Source: Symsagittifera roscoffensis
Taxonomy: Eukaryota; Xenacoelomorpha; Acoela; Convolutidae
DNA: 60,875 nt
Reading direction: 5' to 3'
Assembly (NCBI RefSeq): GCF_963678635.1
Contig: NW_026970722.1
Coordinates: 1 to 60,875 of the forward strand
The translations under genes and the position numbers were made by a program. This document shows positions 54,174 to 60,875 of the stretch, in pieces (within the stretch, counting starts at the first letter, position 1; the number at the start of each line of letters is the position of its first letter). Below the pieces are notes generated by a model. That model did no database searches and was not told where the DNA came from. It saw only the letters and a list, made by a program, of their open reading frames with translations.

Positions 54174-54582
54174 TGGAACCTGATCTTAACTACATTTTAT
54201 TATTGGATAAATTAGATATTTTACCACTGTAAAATATTTAATATTAACCAATCATAATCCATCCAACTAACAACCCACTTATTTGTAAGTGCTGAAATTA
54301 CTTGTATTTCCAGCACCAGAGAGATTTGATTTTAACTTAGAAATTAGTTACCTCTCCAAGAGAAGTTCAGCATTCGCAATAAGCCAGTATACTCTAGATC
54401 TATTGAGCCTAGCAGAGACTAGTTAAACACCCTGAGACTAGTAGATATAACAATAAGATTAGGATCGGTATTAGACTAAGAAGTTGCACGAATCTAGCCG
54501 GCCGAAAATAAGATAGCGTGACGAGCAGACGGTGTACCCTATCCGAAATTACTCTATGAGTTAACCTCAAGGATCTAACTCA
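54174..54582 (+). repeat. Diverged solo LTR of the same family, opposite orientation
   Basis: 409 bp, TGGAACCTGATC...AACTCA, clearly homologous to the LTRs at 13771 and 31124 but with many substitutions. ATCTAT flanks it on both sides (54166-54171 and 54583-54588), offset by two bases on the left. No primer-binding site follows. The 28-bp hairpin is kept (54290-54317). Confidence 0.85.
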
Positions 54583-55358
54583 ATCTATCTGGACTTGATG
54601 TTGACGGTGAATAACAATCAGACGGGTCTGATCTAGACAGTGAACTTATTGACAGTTAGGCGAGAAAGCACTAATTAAATTCAAGCTAGAATTCAAGTTA
54701 GAACTTAAGTAATTTGATTACTGCCTGACCTGTCCGCCAAATTGCGTTCATTTTCTCAATTATCCGTCTAATTGCGTTCTTTTTTTGGTTTTACTCGTAG
54801 TTTGTTTGTTTCATTTTCTCAAGTAATTGGCAATCAAGTTCACAGTTTAATTCACACCTGTCTGCTTGTCATTCACAGATTTGCTCATTATTCTCCATTA
54901 ATTTCTTATTTATTCATGCAGCTATGATCAAACTATCGTTTAAATATATGTAACACTTACTTTTTTTGATGATTTTACATGGACAATTTTTAATTTTTTT
55001 TCACCCACTGCTCCATTTTTAAAAGCAATCAACATGATTTGTTACTCCTCTTTATTTATAATACAAAAATTTGGATAGTTAAGAAACAAAAAAAAACACT
55101 TCCTTGACAACACACTTTTTGATCCGACTGTCGACGCTTTTGTGCTCGAAGTAACAGAGATTTGAAATTAATTAATTTGGCAACTTTCGATTACTTAAAG
55201 TCGATAAAGTCTTTCAATAACGAGTACGTGGTTAAGTACTTCGGCTCAGAAATTGACTCCGGGTCGACTCTTTAGTCTTTTTTTTTGGCATGTGATTATA
55301 ATCAAAATATATCATTTTGTAATTTTAATTAGAGCATGGTGTTGAATTTTTCTTTTTT
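54583..55358. other. Region right of the solo LTR
   Basis: Two AATTGCGTTC words near 54740-54780 and AT-rich sequence; no gene recognised. Confidence 0.4.
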
Positions 55359-55870
55359 GTTCCGACTTTCGATACGAAAGTAACGGAATATTTGTGCTCG
55401 GGGTGGGTTTTTTTTTCTTCGGACAAACTTCGACTTTTTAACTAGCCATTTTTGACAAAATTTTTTTATATCAATCGAAAACTATTGTCCTGAGCCTAAA
55501 TTTAAAAAGATATTTTACCTGTGATCATTTTTCGTAAAGTTATGAGTGTTTAAAGATTTGGGACAATTAACGCGCGATATATTTTGCGCTATTAACGCGT
55601 AAGCGGAGATTTAATCCATCTAAGAAATCGTTCCAAATTGGTTCAAGGAAGCTTATTTGCCATAGTTGATTAGTAAATAGGAGCGAAATCTATTCTTTTG
55701 TACTTTATATGGCGTGTGGGGGGATGATTTTCATAGAAAAACATTCAAATTTAAGAAAAAAAAAGTTTTTTTCTTTTTATTTTATTACATTTAATATACT
55801 GATGATATTTATGTAATTATTAAAAGGCAGTCGGAACACTCAGGGCTTCGCCCTGATACGAGCAGTCTTG
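55359..55870 (+). mobile_element. Helentron/DINE-like short element 4
   Basis: Complete, with GTTCCGACTTTCGATACG start, sub-terminal GCAGTCGGAAC and intact 3' hairpin, ending AGCAGTCTTG. Flanked by T. Confidence 0.65.
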
Positions 55871-56592
55871 TCTAAATTTGTTAATATTTTGTGAAATTTT
55901 CTTCAATTGTGGGGAATTGCCTGGAATGATGGGAATTAATAAAAAGATACTACTATGGTTAGACATGATTGATAGGTTTTCAAAGATTGTTTGTGAATCG
56001 CAGGAACCACAACTATTATTAAATTGAAAGATTTTCCATGGACGTTAAAGGGCATTCGGAACATTTACGGCTGGCCCTGATGCAAGCAGTTCTGTTAAAT
56101 TCTCTGATGACATTTTAGGTTCTCCAAAAAAGCATTTTTGTGATAAAGCCAGGGTTAACTTTTCAAGCAATGCGTAAGACTTAAATAAAATTGATCGTTT
56201 CAGGGTGCAGCCCTGAATTTTCTGACTGCCGCTTACAATGCAAGGACTAAGTCATCTTTTTATTAAATTTAAGAATTTCATACAAAAAATGTACCTTTTT
56301 CAAGCTTTTCTAAAAGAAAATAGTTCCCGACATACTATGTTAAGTAAAAAGTAATGTAATTGGCGTATAGCAACGTATTAATATTTCTTAATAAATTGCG
56401 TTAAAAAATTGGAACAATTTCTGAGCCTGTTTTAATAGCTGCTCACACTTTAATAGTTTGAAAATATGGAGCGTTAATTATCCCAACATGAATTAGTTGC
56501 CAAACGAGTCCCAAATTCAAGCCATTATAACTTCTCGAAAACTGATCATACTGATCAACTGAGCTCAATACAACGATATCTTTCAAATGAAA
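55871..56592. other. Spacer with 3' fragments of the Helentron-like family
   Basis: 56045-56095 is a diverged 3' terminus (GGCATTCGGAACATTTACGG, GGCCCTGATGCAAGCAGT). A hairpin-like CAGGGTGCAGCCCTG occurs near 56208. Otherwise unremarkable. Confidence 0.45.
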
Positions 56593-57059
56593 CAAGACTG
56601 CTCGTTGAATGTTCCGACTGCCTTTAAACGCTTATGGAGCAGTAATAACTTGAAAACATTGAATGTAATAAAACAAAATGAATTTTTTTTTTCTGAAATT
56701 TGATTTTTTTTTCTGAAAATCATCCCCCCACACGCCATATAAAGTACAAAAAAAAGATTTCGCTGCTAGTAACAATCAATTATGACAAAAAAGCGTATTT
56801 CAACCAATTTGGAACGATTTCTAGAACGGATTAAATCTCCGCTTACGCGTTAAAAGCGCGAAATATATTGCGAATTAATTGTCCTAAATAATCACAATTG
56901 AAAAATATCTTTTCAAATTTAAGCTCAGGACAACAATACTTCGAACGATATGAAAAAATTCCGTCAAAAAAGGCTAGTTAAAAAATCGAAATTTGTCCGA
57001 AGAAAAAAAACCCACCCCGAGCACACATATTCTGTTACTTTCGTATCGAAAGTCGGAAC
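56593..57059 (-). mobile_element. Helentron/DINE-like short element 5, 3' hairpin deleted
   Basis: Inverted copy running from CAAGACTGCTCG to AGTCGGAAC. The sub-terminal inverted repeats are present, but between CTGCTCG and GAATGTTCCGACTG the palindromic arm seen in the other copies is missing. Confidence 0.65.
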
Positions 57060-58553
57060 AATAAAACAGCTCTGCCGAAATAGCTTAATTCAAAGTTGAA
57101 TTGTTGATAAAAAATCCACCCAAGCTTAAATATTCCGCTCTAAGAATGTTTAAATATATATATAATTATATAAATATAAGAATGCGCACTGCCGGAACAT
57201 TTTATGCGATGACAACAATTTGTTGACAAAAATCACTGCAGATATCATCTCTACGAACTAAGTTCTGATCACAAAACGGGATATTTTGCCACACGCTTCT
57301 CTATTTCCTAAAGATATTCGATCGTTTTTGATCACTCCGCAAGATTTTTTGATATTAATTCAGAATAGCATTTTGTACTTTCAATTTCGATAAACTTCAG
57401 GACAACTTCGTAATTCAAAATATGATGATTGAGAAAAGTTCTGCGTTTTATCCTCTGTTGCCAAGTGACTGATTGTCGTTTTTACAGGAGAAAGATATTA
57501 GAACAATAGTAATTGGCTTTCTTCAAGTATTGAAATCGGCAATTAAATTGAGAATATCTACTTCATCTGATTTTTATTCTATAATCGATGGCGAAACCAG
57601 AGACTAACTACCAAACGCACAAAAGTCGTCTTAAAATAAATGAAATTCAAATGATGGCCTATTTAAAAAAGGTAAATGGAACCTTTTGACTTTTATGTTG
57701 CCTCAAAGCAGCTTATCAGATCAAATTGAAGGCAACGCAAGTTCAAACAACACTTAGTAAAACCTTCAGAGCACAGTGTGTAAAACCTTTTTGGGAGCAG
57801 TGTGTTAAAATGTTGAAAAGTAATGGTTTAAATTGTCGGGTTTGGATCACATGGACAAAATTCATTACAAGATTGCTGGTATCAAGACCAGGGTCTGAAT
57901 GTTCCGTCTGACCTCTAAAAATTTTAAATAAGAACTTTTAAATATTTCTAAGAGACTGATAAGCATTTCAAATTTTCTAAAAACCTTCCGCCAAACACTA
58001 TAAAAATGTAGTCATTTTCGACGTCTTGTTAAATTTTCTATGATCGAATCGTTTGTCTTTCAAATAAATAGCAAATGTATCGCGCGGTAATTTTACCAAC
58101 TTGGCTTTTTAATTCACTAAATTGCACAGAAAAAAATTTTTAAAAAATTGTTTCAGTTTCGAGCTGGAGCTTATTTTAATTTTCAGTAGTGTGTTGTTCA
58201 AAAGTGTTGTTCAAAATTCAGTGATTAAATATTTATAAATTGATTGAATATTCTGAAGAAACGACACCGAGCATAAGTAATTTTCGACTCTCTTCAAAAG
58301 CCGCAAACACGAGATTGAAAAAATGATTGAAGACCTGAATGTTCGGATTACAAAACAAATATTGAACAATAGCTATACATTGTGTCAATTTCCAAAAAAA
58401 AAACTAGGATCACTTTGTCAATTTTTCAAAAAAAATGTTCCGATTGTCTTAAAAAATGGTGTACTTGTTCTGGGTAATTTGTTTCTTTGATTAACCTTTT
58501 TTGATAGATTCTTTCACATCATCTAAACATAAAAATAAAACAATGTAGTTATT
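57060..58553. other. AT-rich region without recognised genes
   Basis: A scrap similar to the 3' end of the Helentron-like family lies near 57885-57915 (CAGGGTCTGAATGTTCCG). No coding region. Confidence 0.4.
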
Positions 58554-59079
58554 GTTCTGACTTTCGATACGAAAGTAACGGAATATTTGTGCTCGGGGTG
58601 GGTTTTTTTTCAGACAAATTTCGACTTTTTAACTAACCATTTTAGAAAAAAATTTTTATGCCATTTAAAAGGTATTGTTGTCCTGAGCTTAAATTTGAAA
58701 AGATATTTTTCACCTGTGATCAATTTTTGTAAAGTTACGAGGGTTTAAAGATTGCCATTTTGACCAATTTGGGACAATTAACGAGCGATATATTTCGCGC
58801 TATTAACGCGTAAGCGGAGATTTAATCCGTCTTAGAAATCGTTTCAAATTAGTTGAACGAAGCTTATTTGCCATAATTGATTTGTTACAAGGAACGAAAT
58901 CTATCCTTTTGTACTTTATATGGCGTGTGGGGAGATGATTTTCATAAAAAATTTCAAGTTTTAGAAAAAAAATTTAATTTAATTTTATTTCTTTTAATTT
59001 TTTTTATTTTATTACTGCTCCATAATCCTTAAAAGGCAGTCGGAACATTCAGGGCTTCGCCCTGATACGAGCAGTCTTG
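58554..59079 (+). mobile_element. Helentron/DINE-like short element 6
   Basis: Complete copy, GTTCTGACTTTCGATACG start, GCAGTCGGAAC and CAGGGCTTCGCCCTG near the 3' end, ending GCAGTCTTG. Confidence 0.65.
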
Positions 59080-59380
59080 TATACCTTTTAAAGGCGATCA
59101 ATTTTTGTAAAATAGAGAGGTTTTAGATGCTTGATTTGGTCAGTTTAGGCTAACTATTTTGCGTGAAAATGTCAATTATACAACAAAGCGAAGCAGAGCT
59201 AATGAGGCGGTTTTGGCTCAAATTTTTCCAAATTGAATTAAACCGAGTTAATTGGCTTAAGTATTGCTTTAAAAAACGCAACTTTAATAATTTGTGATCG
59301 ACATAGCTTTTGCGGACTAGATTTATAAAACAAAAATTACGAGGCCAAATTGTGCACGGAATAGGCGCACAAATTTGTGT

Positions 59381-59970
59381 ATGTATGTTCCTGGATTCAA
59401 GAGACAAGTCTTTATACTTGTTCCAAAATGTTAGTGGATTCCACTTAAAAATTTCAACGGATTCCGCGTACAAATACCTGCAACGTAATTTTTTTCGGCA
59501 CATTGATTTTGTTGCTGATTCCACAACGAGGGAATATAGGTAGTTGTTCCGGATTCCGCAAATGTAAGCGTATTCCGCAATTGCAAGTGGATTTCGTAAA
59601 TTTATGCGGTTTCTGCTTACAATTTGCGGATTCCGCTTACAATTTGTGGAATCGGCCTACAATTTGCGGATTCCACTTACACTTTGCGGATTACACTTAA
59701 AATTACGGATTCCGCGACGGCTTAAGTTTACTAAACAGATATGTAACTAGTTGTTCATGGATTTCGCAACTGATACTGGATTCCGGAAATTTTGTTGCAG
59801 ATTTCGCAAATTTGCCTGTTTTGGAGCAATTTTGAGCAATTTTCAGCTATTTATCCTTGGAGTCCAAAACAGCAGAGAAGATCAAAGAAAAATATCAATG
59901 TTGCGGATCCCTCGGTAAATCTGATTTTTGCTTGTTGCGGAATTCGCCTGCAATTCACAAAATCCACAGT
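59381..59970. repeat. Inverted, diverged copy of the GCGGAATCCGC cluster
   Basis: About fifteen GCGGATTCC/GGATTCCGC units spaced 20-30 bp. The flanks also match in reverse: GTATGTTCCTGGATTC here corresponds to GAATCCAGGAACATAC at 4377. So a whole element containing the cluster, not only the short units, has been copied. Confidence 0.7.
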
Positions 59971-60810
59971 TTGGCCTCGTATTGAAACTGCATTTAAAAA
60001 CTGCATTAATAGAAATCTACCAGAAACGAAGCAATCCGAATTTTTCTTGAGGAGCAACAGTTTTTTTGAGCTGGGAAGGATTTCAATCTAGAATGGGTCG
60101 GCTTAAAACATCTCATATGAGTTTAATTAACTTGAAAATTTTCAGACACCATTGAATTCAATGAAAAAAACAAGCACCTGAAATTTATTTTTTGTAAAAG
60201 GTACAATAAATTTTAGTCTCTTTTTTTAGTCAAAAATTGGAATAATTTGTAGCTAGTACACAGATTTTCAGTCAAGTTTTCAATTAGAAATTGGAACAAT
60301 TCTACATGATGTGAAAAAATTTACTAAAACAACCAAATCCGAAGCAAAACTCTCTCATAAATAAATCCGTGACATTTACCAAGAGCGGACAATCTCTGCC
60401 GAAATTATTTATTAAGGTTTATTTATTTAAATTTAAAAAAAATGACGCTCGCTTAGAAAATCAAAAGAAAATAAAAAAGATTCTTTTATGGAATCAAAAT
60501 TTATTGAACCGCTTATTAACTGGTGTTCTGACAACTTAAGTAACGTTTATGTAAATCAAAAGAACAATAATCAAAGCAACATTAATCCAAAAACATTGAA
60601 GTTTTCTGAAAAATTAAATCAAAGTCTTGTAATGCAACAAAATTTGGTGTTTTTTGTTTACTAATTTGTACATTTACTAAATTGTTTTTAAAAAATTTTG
60701 AGTTGAAACCATCTTTTTATTTGAGAGATTGTTTCTTTGCTAGGTCAATTAAAGCAAAGCAAAAAGGACGACAATTTAAAGTTTCTTTTTAGTTGGGACC
60801 AAGTTGACCG
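59971..60810. other. AT-rich region without recognised genes
   Basis: No feature recognised. Confidence 0.4.
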
Positions 60811-60875
60811 GGTGTGTGTGTGTGTTTGTTCGTTTGTTTGTTTGTTTGTTTGTTTGTTTGTTTGTTTGTTTGTTT
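60811..60875. repeat. GT/GTTT microsatellite at the window edge
   Basis: A (GT)n tract passes into at least twelve GTTT units and runs off the window. Confidence 0.95.

Noticed and set aside
59150-59524. 124-codon minus-strand ORF
   Set aside because: Runs through the inverted short-repeat element; the matching regions in the other two copies are not coding in a consistent frame.

Overview
The window looks like a transposon-dense, AT-rich nuclear genome from an invertebrate animal. Evidence: one two-exon host gene with a GT-AG intron and clearly GC-richer coding sequence, LTR retroelements with gag/pol/env-type reading frames, Helentron-like short elements, a 65-bp satellite, and no prokaryotic gene organisation. 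I cannot name the species. No rRNA gene, intact tRNA gene or CRISPR array was seen.

Layout. Positions 1-38031 are dominated by one tandem duplication with a unit of about 11.4 kb. Copy 1 is 1-8836, its left end lying outside the window. Copy 2 is 8837-13770 plus 31534-38031. Each copy carries the decayed leader/gag part of an old retroelement, a cluster of GGAATCCGC-type short repeats, two coding-like remnants, and exon 2 of a secreted-protein gene. Only copy 2 retains exon 1 (38466-38725), so the gene is complete at 37549-38725 and truncated at 8354-8836.

Copy 2 is split by a large minus-strand Ty3/Gypsy-type retroelement (13771-31533). It has 410-bp LTRs differing at one visible position, a tRNA-primer binding site next to the right-hand (5') LTR, a basic ORF1, a gag with capsid-like end, a CCHC/protease frame, RT-RNase H with a gutted integrase, and then an unusual 3' block of about 5.6 kb. 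That block holds a small two-membrane-segment ORF, a 391-codon frame with no start codon directly behind a splice-acceptor-like sequence, an envelope-type glycoprotein split over three frames (weakly reminiscent of chuvirus-type glycoproteins), and two unrecognised ORFs. The left end is rearranged: the left LTR behaves as a solo LTR followed by a second copy of the host flank (14181-14747).

From 38.7 kb to the end no convincing host gene is seen. This part holds a 65-bp satellite of about 59 units with higher-order duplication (42355-46175), a fresh 278-bp tandem duplication, at least six Helentron/DINE-like short elements (48.6-59.1 kb), a GC-rich hairpin-bearing element at 53.5 kb, a third, diverged solo LTR at 54.2 kb, an inverted copy of the GGAATCCGC cluster at 59.4-60.0 kb, and GT/GTTT microsatellite at the right edge.

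All family assignments are from reading motifs by eye; no alignment or database search was run.
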